DNA of 64,000 nt. Source: Mantis religiosa (lineage: Eukaryota > Arthropoda > Insecta > Mantodea > Mantidae). Numbering within the stretch: position 1 is the stretch's first letter; each line of letters starts with the position of its first letter. The position numbers were made by a program, and so were the translations under genes. The notes below the pieces were generated by a model, which saw only the letters and a program-made list of their open reading frames with translations, was not told where the DNA came from and did no database searches. The DNA is taken from NCBI GenBank assembly GCA_030765055.1, contig CM060952.1, positions 169,014,340 to 169,078,339 on the forward strand. Reading direction: 5' to 3'. Positions 1-13,782 of the stretch are shown in pieces.

Positions 1-538
1 ATTAATCATTCTAGGAATTTTACTTTTAGACTTAGAAATTAGGAAAAGGGCTGCACGTTACTGGCTACGTCGGGAAAAACTTGTCAAAGCTTCCAGTATT
101 TTAGGCTGTAATATAGGAGATGAATTAGATCTAAATGATAAAATTATTAGCAATTTGGTAGGATACCTGGGACGTAAGTTTAACTGGTAGGAGGACTTAT
201 TCTATCTTTCCAGATATTCGTGAAAGATTGCAACTAAAATATATACAGCCGTCCCAGAGCTTTTTACACTACTAACGGGACATCGTCCCTATTCAGAATA
301 CTTATTTAGATTTGGCCAAATTCAAACTGACAGATGTGCATGCGGTGAAATTGGTACCTCAGAGCACTCTCTATGGGAATGCCGAAATACTGCTGATCTT
401 AGGTATAATGTTCAAAGACATTTACAAAATAAAATATTATATGATATAATAAGAAAAAACAAATTATACTTACAATTGAATACCTTTACAGACAGGTACT
501 CAAAATTTAAATACAAAGTATTTAAACATCACCATTAG
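1..538 (+). pseudogene. C-terminal remnant of a non-LTR retrotransposon ORF2 (I/R1/Jockey type)
   Basis: Conceptual translation from about base 50 gives a basic segment ending in a stop near 188. Then, after a frame change near 270, an open stretch runs to the TAG at 536-538. That stretch has the layout seen after the RT/RNase H region in I, R1 and Jockey-type LINEs: an LTGH motif, EYLFRFG, then CACG, a histidine (SEH) and LWEC, i.e. a C-x-C-x-H-x-C cysteine/histidine cluster. The 5' part, including the RT, lies outside the window or is lost. The in-frame stop and frameshift make it non-functional. The family is recognised from memory of the motif; the clade is not resolved. Seen: motif and stops. 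Inferred: LINE origin. Confidence 0.75.
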
Positions 539-972
<434 letters not shown>

Positions 973-2853
973 GTTAGTGTGTATGCATTTATTAAAGCAA
1001 GTTAGTATTCTATTTATATCACACAACCTGTATAGCTGTGTTCTTAAACTGTATAAATTCATATGACGTGGTTCTTTTGTGTATTTAACACTATACTGAA
1101 CTGAAAATAAATAAATAAAAATAAATCTTATGGGGTGGGTAACAGGTAACTTTCTCATTCCTTAGCATACGTTTTAATACGCTTTATTATCTCTTTGAAT
1201 ATTTTCATTAAATACTTTTTTAATTAATTTTACTGTTTTGCATGAATTTTAACACCAATTTTAACAAATGTTATTATTAATCTTTGTAGGCATTTGAATG
1301 TTATATAAATTGTTATGTTAGTTATTTATCATTATAAAAGTATAAATTGTAGTTAAAATTAATATGTACAATTATACTGTACCTATAATCGTAAATTTAA
1401 ACTATTGCAACTCGTCTGTATTGCGTGGTAAAATTTGTTTATGGGACTCGACCAAATTATTAAGATGTCGAGTCGTAAAGAAATAGGAGCAATTAAAAAA
1501 AAAAAAAAAAAAAAAAAAACATTAAAACCTTAAATGCCCTTTGAATGACAAGTTTTCTCCATATTGAAAATAACTATAGCGATTGTGCTTAAAATGCCAT
1601 GTTTAAGATGCTTACGTGACAAGTAGCCTGCATATACATACACGCACAAACTCACATATACACATGCTCGCACAGACTCACATACAGGCACGTATGAATC
1701 TTTTTCTAAAATACCTTCAGAGTTCATGGGTCTCACAATATGTATTTACAAAGGAATCCTTGGCTGAAATGCAGTACTTCCTTTAATAATGTAACGCAGT
1801 AATCATATTGAACGTTTCTTGGTTCGAGTAACATTATAGGCAGTGCTTTGCTCTCTCTGGAGTAGAAAACTCTTATTGATAGCAAACGGCAAATTGGTGG
1901 CGTCGCCAAACTTCTGTTCAACTTAACCTATGGCTATTAGTTTTCTCAAAGATAGTGCTACCATCAATGATTAGTATGGCGCAAACGACAGTTTTAGAGT
2001 TCTGAAAAGGATGAAGATGTTCTCTAGCTCTTGACAGCGGCGTAGATAAACATTTTATCGGGTGGGTGTCTAATCTCAACTCACGAGGAACTATACCTGA
2101 CCAAGTGGTTTAGGTCACAATGTAAAGCACTTTTCATTTCTCCAAGAGCAATTCTAATAATTCTACATCCAGTGATGGTAAGAAAGCTGTTTATGTGGCA
2201 GGGGTGAAAGGAAACGTGGAAAAAGTAGGGATGAGAAGTAGATGGAGAAGAAAGAAAAGGAACGAAAAAGGATTTTGGACGAAAATTGGAATTAGAATGT
2301 GGGCGATAGGAAAACAAGATATGAGTAGTTTGGGGAAAACATCACTCAAATTGTGAAGATCAATTAAAAAGGAATCGGGTGGGTAATAAGAGAGAAAGGG
2401 AGGGAATGACATGGGTAAGAATAGGCGCAATGTACGTCAACGGTCTAAGAAGAGATAAAAGGGTTATGTGGAGAAGAAGAAAGTACTGAACATTGTATGA
2501 CAATGTAAAGAGATAAATGTAGGAAAGAAATACGGAAAGGAAATCGGGATAATTTTTTAGTTTTTTAAAAAAGCTGATGTGTTGTAGTCAGCTTTTTCCA
2601 CTCGGTGCATAGACTGTTCCTACAAACACTTATTCTGACTAGTTTATGTTGAGATAGATAAACATTATCTTATTGTCAAGATATTTAAAGAGCTGTTCGC
2701 TATTGATTGCCATGATCAGGAGATAAAAATAAAACATAAAATAACTTCCAAGTTCCAAGTTTATGTATTTGAAAATGCAAGCAAATGACAAGTAACATTC
2801 CGAGATGGTCAAGTATTTGACTTAACGTTTTTTTTTGGGGGGGGGGGCATTAA
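973..2853. other. unassigned AT-rich DNA with a poly(A) run and a purine-rich block
   Basis: No coding region or repeat family recognised. It contains an A run at about 1495-1519, which could be the tail of an unrecognised retroposon. About 2170-2560 is strongly purine-rich on the + strand (many GGAAAG/GAAGAAG words). Positions 2828-2847 carry a T run followed by 11 G residues. Short ORFs here show no recognisable domains. Confidence 0.5.
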
Positions 2854-2863
2854 GATTTGGTCT

Positions 2864-3089
2864 TTTTTTTTTTTTTTTTTTTTTTTTGTAATTTACGTTC
2901 TCCAACCTTAAACGACGAATAAAATGGGTGAAATGATGCTTAAATGAGTCCGGTGTCCATGGAGCTTAGAGTTACCTGACATTTGTCTTTCGGGATAAGG
3001 GAAAACCCCGGAAAAACCTTATCCAGATAACACCCTGACCGAGATTCGAACTCGGGACCTCTTGAACGTGAGGCAGACGCGCTACCATC
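2864..3089 (-). repeat. SINE-A copy 1 (tRNA-derived, poly(A)-tailed)
   Basis: The minus strand carries a pol III B-box-like motif (GAGTTCGAATCTCGG) in a tRNA-like head, then a body containing an inverted GGATAAGG/CCTTATCC hairpin, and ends in a run of about 25 A (T run on + at 2864-2887). Flanks match 9 of 10 bases: GATTTGGTCT at 2854-2863 and GATTTTGTCT at 3090-3099, a plausible target-site duplication. The 5' head is a little shorter than in the other copies. Four more copies occur in this window. Confidence 0.85.
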
Positions 3090-3099
3090 GATTTTGTCT

Positions 3100-4535
3100 G
3101 TCTCTTGCAGTTTACCAATTATGGAAGTTACTCAAAATTCAGAGAAAATTCAAGACATACATATCATTTATTACGAGAATGTCTTAAAATGTACTATAAT
3201 CTACCTCGATGTGTTACTTCGTATTAGTTTTTCCTTTTTCTAGTAAGCGAATTGAATTACACTTTTCGGAAGACTGAGTGCTTTTCAAGGATGTACTGTA
3301 TAAAATATTCATTTTTCATTATATGCTGTAACGATATGTTTTAGTTAGAACTTTTTATATGAATATTGTTTTCTGATATGACTTAGTAGGCCATGTAATG
3401 GCAATATTAAAAACAAATATATGTGTAATTTTGTGATTGGTCGTAGTAATAATTGTATTACGTAATGCGGTGACGTAGCAGTACATCGGCCAATCATAAA
3501 ATTAATAGATGAGTAACGATAGTTACGGAAAATCAATAATCTTGAGAGAGATATATATGTTCTTAAATCTGGTTTCATGACGATGAAAAAAAAAAAGTTG
3601 CGGTGAATATAATTGTAACGGAAAGTTAATAACCTTCAAAAAGAGTTATTCGGTATTCGTAATAGTGACGAGTGGACGTTAGATTATACAATCAAATTAA
3701 ATAATATATCAAACTCAATCATCAAGAAACAATTCGACCTGCAATGATTAAGAGGAACGGTCACAAAGATCTCTCCCAACTTTGGGGTTCATTAATCATC
3801 GAGAAACGAGACGACCTCTTATATCGCCACAAATATTAACTTAAAAATAAGGATTTATCAATGTGTTGGGGGTAATTTACAGTGACTGATTAAGAAAGAA
3901 AGTTTAAGTGAATTTTAATCCAGATTATACAATTTCGCCCGAACGTGTGGCTGATTAAGTTGGAGAACCAACGTGTGTCTGTGATTAAGTGGGAGAATAT
4001 AACGCCACAAATTTGGCTCCCGATCGTGTGGCTCGATTAAGATGGAGAGAGATTAAGCTGGAAAATATCGCCACAATGCGTCAGTTAAAATAGATGTAGC
4101 TATTTTTCACTCGATATAATACAACTGAAATTAAATGCTTTATAATGATTTTCACTATTTATTTTTGAACCTGCTTTACTGATGTAAAATCAGCATTAGC
4201 CTTTATCACATAAATCTCTTCATTTATACTGTTTAAATTCCATTGATGATACGTAATTTTCGAGAGTTTGGCCCGAAAATATTAAGAGCAAGTAGGGGAA
4301 TTTAATAATGAAGGGAGGCAAGGCTTGAAAATGCAATTTCCTAAATACTGGAATTCTCAGGGATACACAGTTAAATTTAATTTTGATTTTAAAACGTTTC
4401 ATTGTGAATCGTACTGAGATGCTGGAATGATGCTAAGTAATTGCATTTAAATAGTTGCACCTACCGCTTAAGCATCTATGGTGGAACTGGTACTGCACAG
4501 TGTTTTGTTTCAGACATACGCTGGTGATTGCGGTT

Positions 4536-4537
<2 letters not shown>
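3100..4537. other. unassigned DNA, no gene seen
   Basis: AT-rich sequence without a recognisable protein domain, tRNA-like element or clear inverted termini. Between about 3900 and 4080 the words GATTAAG and GTGGCTGATTAAG recur loosely, which may be a degenerate local duplication. Short ORFs on the minus strand (3345-3578, 4220-4402) have no recognisable content. Confidence 0.5.
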
Positions 4538-4579
<42 letters not shown>

Positions 4580-4590
4580 TGTGTGTGTGT
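4538..4590. repeat. (GT)n microsatellite
   Basis: About 53 bp of GT dinucleotides with one TTT interruption near 4576. Confidence 0.95.
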
Positions 4591-4719
4591 TTTGAGAGAG
4601 TTTTTCCTGTGGATGCTGTTTAACTGCTTTGAATCTGTATGTCCCGGTTTATAGCTATTGAACGTAAGAGACCCCTAAATTTTGTTCAGATTTCTGATTA
4701 TGCTTGAGGCTCCTTTACG

Positions 4720-4888
4720 TGCCTTAAGTCTATGATACGGGATCATCGGCTTTAGTTCCCTTCCCGAAGAAAGCCGTACTAAGGATTTTTAGGTCAGAAA
4801 AAACTCATCGCCTTCTGCCGGGTTTGAACCCAGGACCTTGGTAACTAAAAGCTAGTATTTTACCTCTAGATTACGGAAGACGAAAGAG
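4720..4888 (-). repeat. family G tRNA-like SINE, copy 1
   Basis: On the minus strand a B-box-like GGGTTCAAACCC follows an A-box-like region (CTAGAGGTAAAATAC), then a body with AAAGCCGATGATCCCG. The same head pattern recurs at 47985-48066, and a looser relative, including the CGGCTTTA motif of the body, at 30262-30420. The 5' (right) end abuts the long AC tract. No clear target duplication found. Confidence 0.6.
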
Positions 4889-4889
4889 C

Positions 4890-6631
<1,742 letters not shown>

Positions 6632-7827
6632 TTAAAGCAAGACTGCACTGAAAATTCGCCGAAAATGTTGAAAATTGTGGATTTTGTTTTTGGCAGTTTT
6701 TGGTAGCTTAGGGTTTGTAGTAATAGATGGCATGCTATTTTAATCATTGGCACCGTTTTAGGCCATCACGTGACAATTTAAAGATACCTATAACAGTGGC
6801 AATCATTACTTTAAAATTAATTTTCTGAGAAACTTTTTTCTAACACTTTTCAGTATACAAAATGCCTCACGCGTCAAAGTGTTTCAATTAACTTGGTGAA
6901 ACTTACAGGATAGGTCCATAATATTGTCACCCAATTATCGGAAGGCACGACCAACTGGAGCTCGGTACGGTACAGGAGGTATTTAGGACACGCCCACCCA
7001 TTTATCTTGTAGCGCTCACATAGGGGATGGTTAGGAAAGTGTCACGAGGCACTGTACCATCTCTTTCCCCTCCCCCTGACGTCTGGAACAATCGGGATGA
7101 TGTTCCGAGCCGCGAAGCTTCGCGATGCAGCGATCAGGCTATATAAGCGGCGCTTTAGACGACTCAGGCAGTTCCCAGTTCTCAGTCCGCAGTCCCGAGT
7201 TCTTAGTCGGATCGAGAGAACGAGTTGTCCCTGAGTAGCGAGTGCAGTGTTACGTAATTGTGAGTGTGGAGCGTAACTGTGTGTGTTACGTAACTGTGTG
7301 TGATAGGTGTACCAACTGTAATTCGGTGGAAATAAAGAACATTTTAGTTTGTGCAACTGGACTTTTCATGTCACGAACCCACAAAGTCACAATATGTAAA
7401 AAGGAAACTTCACATTCCCCCTTTTTTTGTTAATGCTCATGTTTTGAAAATTTTAGGGTGTTAAGGCATAAAAAATGTTAATATTTTTAAAATGTTGCGA
7501 GCTAACACATGGAGAATATTTTAGAACAAATGCCACACGAATATTCCAAAAAAATAAGAATGGGGGTCTTTTAAAATTGGTCTGTACTAGCCGAAAACAC
7601 AAATTCAACTTAAAAGCTCAAATTTTTTGACGCGTAGAACATTTTATATAGCGAGTAATTTTTACAATATTTTCACAAACAAATTAATAATTTAATTAAC
7701 TATTTGGTGTAGCAACATGAAAATTTGCATGCAAGTTTAAAATGATACTCTAATTATGTGGCTAAATGTTCATGATGATAGGTTTATTATTGTAGAATTT
7801 GGATTTTTTAGCGTAGCCTTGCCTTAA
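6632..7827. mobile_element. TTAA-flanked inverted-repeat DNA element (non-autonomous, split by an LTR)
   Basis: TTAA occurs at 6632-6635 and 7824-7827. Just inside are imperfect inverted termini: AGCAAGACTGCACTGAAAA on the left and, on the minus strand at the right, GGCAAGGCTACGCTAAAAA. Further in, a second inverted pair carries ACGCGTCAAA (about 6868 and 7630). TTAA flanks are the hallmark of piggyBac-type insertion; no transposase is present, so it would be a non-autonomous copy. Without the LTR at 6925-7391 the element is roughly 720 bp. The superfamily is inferred from the TTAA only. Confidence 0.6.
6925..7391 (+). mobile_element. solo LTR, family LTR-1, copy 1
   Basis: Begins TGTCACCC and ends AAAGTCACA, flanked by ATAT at 6921-6924 and 7392-7395 (4-bp target duplication; AATAT on both sides if the LTR is read one base shorter). 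It contains a TATA box (TATATAAG, about 7140) and a polyadenylation signal AATAAA (about 7331), in the order expected of U3-R-U5. The 3' 60 bp are shared with the copies at 25, 31, 35, 55.8 and 56.3 kb. No internal region or second LTR follows, so it is a solo LTR from recombination. The 4-bp ATAT duplication is like that of 17.6/297-type Gypsy elements, which I name only as a comparison. Confidence 0.85.
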
Positions 7828-10157
7828 CATCCAGCTTCCTTGCACACAACTTCACTGTTAATCTGTATAATCAAGTCTCTCACTCTTACATTACTCTGTT
7901 TACACTACTTCATCAATTATATTCTAATTATGTTTTAACTGCTCTAAGCTGTTACTTCCTTACAATATCTAATATGCTCTGACCAATTTATTTATGTCAA
8001 CTCCAATATAAGTTAGTATTTTAAGCACTGAGCTTGTTCCTGTGATTTGTCCCATTTTATTTCCTGTAAAGCCTCTCTTGATATCTTAACCCTATCACAT
8101 GCTAATAAACAAATGATGTTTCAATCTCCCCGCATATAACGCACAATGAAGTATGAATTTTATTTCATTATCTCAAAGCCGCTTTAGCTAAGGGGATTTT
8201 AAATCCCCTTTGAGATACATGCTGAGACAAACAGTTTATGTCCAGTTGCATCAACGGTAGAGACATTACAGGTGAATGTCTAAACACTTAGAAATGGACT
8301 TCTGCCATAATGCTGAAATGGATTGGTGAGCCATTTGGTTGCATAACAAATGATTCCTTAAGTATAGGCCGTAGGCTGTATTTTGTCCTCATAAATTCAA
8401 GGAAATCATTGTATTGGCTGGAAGGGATATTGATTATTATAATGAATAATTTTCTGTCAGATCGTCTTGTACCAAGGTTCAACTTTCATGAATTATTCGA
8501 CGTTATTTGCTTTTAAAGGTAAAATATTCTTTCATTTGCCAATACATGTATATTACAAATCATCTGGGATATTTGCTGTTAGTGATGAAAATGGCATTAA
8601 TGTAATATATTTGAATACATTAATGCATATATGATGTTTCCACTCTCCCCGTTTGCTGTCATGTATTTGTTGCCGACTGTACATTTGTTGAATAAATTGG
8701 TTTTACTTGCTTTTCCCTGCCACCTTCGTTCCGCCTTTCTGATTGATTGCATGTTAAATATATAGTGAAACTGCTAGGTCTGACGAAGCAATTGCAGTTT
8801 TGTGCTTAGAATGTAGACTTATGTCACAACTGCACACCTATTTACACCCAGTAAAATGATCGCATTCCTGCTCGAGGAAGCCGTTAAAAGATTGAATTCA
8901 GCTGCCACCTCCGATACAATTTGATGAAAAGTGAAGTTCTCAGGAGAGCAGAGATCACAAAAAATGAATGATTGTTGTGGTGGACTGTCAAAGTAATCTT
9001 GCGTAGGTGCACTTGTTTAGTTAGCTAAATCATGCTAGAAGTAGCAGAAATAACATTACCATAACGCAAATCTGTCAACACAATCTGCGCCCTCATGCTA
9101 AGAGCCGGATAATTTTGCGTATTTCTGCCAATGTTCTTGTTCGATGCCTGTAAACATTTATTTTTCTGATTTTCAAAATATTTGTATTACTTTAACTTCG
9201 TATCATCAAAATTTTATGTCGTATTGTGGCGACTAGAAATTTGTTCCTGGAAGGATTTTACGGTTGTGAAAGGCTGGCTGTCTTTGCGAATGTTGAGAAT
9301 GTTTTCGAACTAAACACGGTTATTCACCACTTTTATTAAAATTAAGGGTTAACATCCATTGTAACTGTAAACGTGTGGATGCGGTTGCAGAAAGGATTAA
9401 AGGATATTATTGACCTGATAATTCTCAGTTAACTTCCCTTATCTATCGAAGACAGGTGTTTTGTATAAATAGTACGACAGTATCCGGTTACTGTGAAGCT
9501 GATTTACCATGCCAATAGCATCGGTAGGTTTCAAAACAGAAATGAATTCATTTGCAAAAGTATCAGTGATTTTTTTCGACAGACGGCTGAATTATTTTGG
9601 CAAAGTTTGTGAATTGTCGGTGAACAGTGGTAAACTACAAAGCGCGGAATCTAATCTCTGTGTCGAAGGTCAAAGACAGCTAGAACGAAAGCAACTCTGA
9701 TTTTCTTGTATAGAATTCCCTATCGTCAAACACAGATTTCACTCGATCCCTTAAAACGTTTACTGACGCCTGTATTCACATGCATGCTCAAATAGGTTGA
9801 TTAGTTAAATGAAACATTGTTTAAAGTTTTACAATTTGATAGCAGGTAGTATATGAAATAGTTCCATATTAATTCCATCCAGTAGTTCTATATTGCAAAA
9901 GGTGAGTCATTCTCTAAAAGCCACAACATTGAATTTTAAAATAAATGCCTTTGTGGTGCATATTTTCAACTATCATTTTGAATTTTTTAATGCCTGACAT
10001 GGTCTCTAGTCATAAGACTAGTAAGTAAGAGAATGTCGTAGAGCCATGGCTAAAAATAGTAGAGGGCTGCGGTGGATAAATCATTCTAAAGATTGACCTA
10101 AATTACAGTATTATAATAATGTACATGGAAACTACAATAATAAGCAATCAAGTACAG
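7828..10157. other. unassigned DNA
   Basis: About 2.3 kb with no domain, tRNA-like head or paired inverted termini recognised. ORFs at 8310-8516, 8288-8482 and 9509-9700 are short, mutually overlapping or featureless. Possible host unique sequence. Confidence 0.45.
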
Positions 10158-11420
10158 ACATGTGCAAATTATTAGACTCAATGGTGAAATTTTTAAGATA
10201 TACCGTTTAATTTTTATTTATTTAATAGAAATAATATTACAGAATATTTTTAGCTCTTAGTATTTTGTATGCATTCCTTTAGCCTTTATTACAATTTTGA
10301 TGCGTTTAGGCATGCTCTCTACAAGGGTGGAACACTTTTCCTTTATTTCTTCATCTCTGTGCCAAAAGCTGAACTTTTGTTGTTATTTTCAATTTTTTCA
10401 GTCTCTGTTTAACAATACCCCACAGATTCTCTATTGGATTTAAATCAGGGCTTTTACATTGTTTTCTTTGAGGAAACTGGATTACAGATTTTGCTCTATG
10501 GCAGGGAGCACTGTCATGCATGAACACAAAATCACCATTTGGAAACCATTCTTTACTTTGCGGAAATAGTCTTGCTTCTAATACACTTATCTACTGTATC
10601 TGCTCCACAGATCCCACAACTATGTATAATCTTCCCGGTCCATGGACAGACATACAGCTGCAGACCATTTTTGATGTTGGGTGCTTTACTCTTTGATCGA
10701 CACACTGAAGGGTAAATGCTTATTTATCTGCCCTTCTCACATATTGGCTGCTCTTTTCACATACTTCAAACATGGATTTATCTGAGAAAATTACCTAAAA
10801 CAATAAAAACGTCTATTAATATTAAATAGTTTTAAAATTTCTCAAAGTTAGTATAACAAAACCAGCAGTGAGAGAAAGTAAGTTTTGGCTTTTTATTTCA
10901 TTTCCATAAAATATACATGTACATATTTTAATTTTATGTTATATACAATTTTCATACTATTTCCCTTTCTCCAAAATTCCACTGGATGTTTCTGCATCTC
11001 TTTGGCCCATTCTATTTTGTTGCCATTGCAGGTGTCAATTTAGCCTTTTTACGAGGCCTACGTGCTGATAAACCTGCTTCACATAATCTGCAAACTACTT
11101 AGGGTGATATTTCTGTACCGCACTGCTTTAGTTGATTACTGAGGTCAATGCTGGTTGCTCTTCTATTTTGTTTTGCCACCTGCACAAGTTTTCTTTGCAT
11201 CCTTGGTGATAGATTTTTTTCCTCCCGCATTTTCCATCCCTTTGTGAGGAGAACGTCTCACCGAATGTTAAAGCTTGATTAATGCGACTAACATATTTTT
11301 GTGAAATACACAATTTCTTAGCTACTTCACGTTGTGAATAAAGAATTTCCTTCAAAAGACTCTCAGTTACAGCTACTTTCCTTGGGGATAAGTCAGCAGT
11401 TTTACCCATAACCTCACTTT
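10158..11420 (-). pseudogene. Tc1-like transposase remnant
   Basis: Minus strand. The N-terminal reading frame (11128-11409, starting MGKTADLSPRK) has a helix-turn-helix with SQREVAKKL and SQKYVSRI, as in the Tc1/Paris type. Downstream, three blocks hold the catalytic residues of a DD34E transposase: FSDKS near 10780 (first Asp; the usual FSDES Glu is Lys), MHDSAPCHRA near 10515 (second Asp) and SPDLNPIENLW near 10435 (Glu). Stops and frame changes separate them, so the gene is dead. The left terminus probably begins ACATGTGCAAATTATTAGAC at about 10158; I could not find its partner on the right, so that end is probably lost. Confidence 0.85.
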
Positions 11421-13254
11421 TGAATCAATGTGAATGCTAACGATAAGATACACGATGTTACCTGGCTTGAGATCAATTAATAATAAATACTGAGGATGTA
11501 TTAGCCATAAAACACAATAGAGGCAAATATTAACAATCTTCAGTTACTACATTCACCAAATGAAAGCAATATCACCAAACAGTTGGATAAACAGACATGA
11601 AGAAAATGGCTGCTCTTAATTCAGAGCTACCACCATATTACTATAAGTAAAAGAAAAATCCCCCAGCTATTATTAAGAGAGACATTTCTATGAATATGCT
11701 TCATATTATAGCAAGGAAAAGAATTTAATCCGCCAACCTCTTGTCATATTGAATGCTTGTTCTCTTTAGGTTACCAAAATTTATGCTCATGGCTCCTGGC
11801 CCTGCAGTATAACCAGCTCATCTTTTGTACTATACATATTGTCATGCATTTAGTTGATATCGACCAAGCCCGCGGTAAATCTGTGGCTTTGCAGATGGAG
11901 AAGCTTGTTGAACTACCTTATCAGCGGGGAACGATTTTTCATTCAGGGGAGTATCTGAAATCAATGTGCATCAGTTTGTGGTTATTTGACAGTATACGAT
12001 CATCAGACTGCTGAGCTATGCCAGCCCCAAGACTATCTTCGGCCCAGAAAACCTATGTGGATGGAGGTAGAAGATACTGGGATTGTGCTTCAGACCTAAA
12101 CCTTGTTTTTTCTAAACATTCTCCACATGGGAGTATCCAAACTGCGTTACTCTCCCTTCTCCTTTACTTTATTATCAGAACTCCGGGGACATTGGGGCGG
12201 ATACATAGCGAATATTGAATTATTACATATCCACTCGTACAGAAATTGCATCAGAAACCTGCAAATGTAAAATGTAATTTAATATTTAACTTCTATTTAC
12301 GTAGAGCTGTCTAGTGGTGCAATGGTTTCGCAGCGTGACTCCGAAATGTCTGCTTCAAAAGGAATTTCCATTTAGCTTTTCTTTTAGGATTTCTCTACAC
12401 TACTAATATTTACAACCGCAAATTCAGATACGAGTTCCTCAGTCTTTTGTATTGTTACAGCAGGATTTCTTCCCAAAAAGATAGTACAAAGTGGTAGCAA
12501 GCTTTTTCGTCTCGTCTCTACGTAAAGATATAATGCTGATCTAAGAAAAGCAGGCTTATTCTGCCATTATACTTCCAATACCAAAAATTCACCATTTTCA
12601 GTCATTAGTAAATAACGGTCAGTGTTAATACACTACATCTGTATGCCTAGTTGAGATATTAATCTGCGAAATGTACAAACTGCGGTTGTCTAATCAAAAT
12701 GCATCTGCCTTTTATAAGATGGGTCAAGAATAAATATTAGAAGTAATGTCCGGCGCATTTCACAAAATTTGGCATTGCTTCACAGGGCTAAAATGTATTG
12801 TAAAATGTAGTTTTGCATCCAGCAACAGAATGGAAGACTGGATGCACGTAATTTGTTTAGAGCTTACGTAATATGTCGTGACATTTCCCCGACATCTGAG
12901 GCAAAGATGCACAATGACACGGACTATCTCACTGCGGGATTGCGGGTGTGTGATCACTTGCTGTGAATGTGATAAATGTTAGTTGTATATGTCACTGTCT
13001 CCGAATTATGGTAACACATATTCCCTAGCTTCCCCGCCACTTAATGACGTTTTACACAAGCTGCAGAGTACTACATATCTGGCTAACGGCTCATTTAATG
13101 TTTCCAACACTTTAGGGTTTGATTTTTTTCACATTGGTAGTAATATTTTGTAATGGAATTAGGTATTTGCAAACACATCTTTCAATAGTTGTATAGATGT
13201 TTTAAATGTGCTACGACTGCATTAAATGATGGATATATTAAGTTCCGTATCAAG
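11421..13254. other. unassigned DNA
   Basis: No domain or repeat recognised. Two adjacent short + strand ORFs (11757-12014 and 12018-12218) have ordinary composition but no recognisable motif and no supporting splice or promoter evidence. The first few hundred bases may be the lost 5' part of the Tc1-like element. Confidence 0.45.
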
Positions 13255-13782
13255 AAAGGAACTGAACTACGCCACAGAGGGGATTCGACACGGAGGTCCA
13301 AACTTGTTCTGTTGGACCTATGCTACCAAGTGGAGCACTTCCGGGAGGAAGGATGAGGTGAGAGGGGACTGAGAGTGGCTGTGCCCAGGAGTTACGACAG
13401 TGCAGAGGGCAGGACCCTCCTACACTTTACCAGTTGTAAATTATTCGGAAGGCCAGAATAGTCGGCATACCACCTTACTGTAGTCAGGAAATGGTCCCAC
13501 AGACCGGGTTACAGACCGGATACCGTCCTATCCTGCAACGCCGAGACATCCGTCGATACTTCTAACCTGAAAGAGACCACTAGATTGAGAGATAATGTGA
13601 AATGATAATGGAGATGACTGGGAGGGACAGGAAATAGGGGGGATATAATTAACCTACCCAGCATTCGCCTGGCGACCCGAGAAACCCGCAGAAAAGCCGG
13701 ATAGATAGGTAGATCGGCCACGGGAATCGAACCCGGACCTCCCAAATCCGAATCAGAAACGAAGCCTGAGCCATCTTGCTCG
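13255..13782 (-). repeat. family H tRNA-headed repeat, copy 1
   Basis: About 520 bp. At the right end the minus strand shows a B-box-like GGTTCGATTCCCGTGGCC; the body has the conserved blocks GCGACCCGAGAAACCCGC, GGGAGGACAGG-like and CCAAGTGGAGCACTTCCGGGAGGAAGGATGAG-type words (the last starts at about 13329). The copies at 41.75 kb and 51.5 kb share these blocks in the same order and orientation. Flanks GTATCAAGAAAGG (13248) and GTATCAGGATGAGG (13783) may be a decayed target duplication. No protein coded. Confidence 0.75.
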
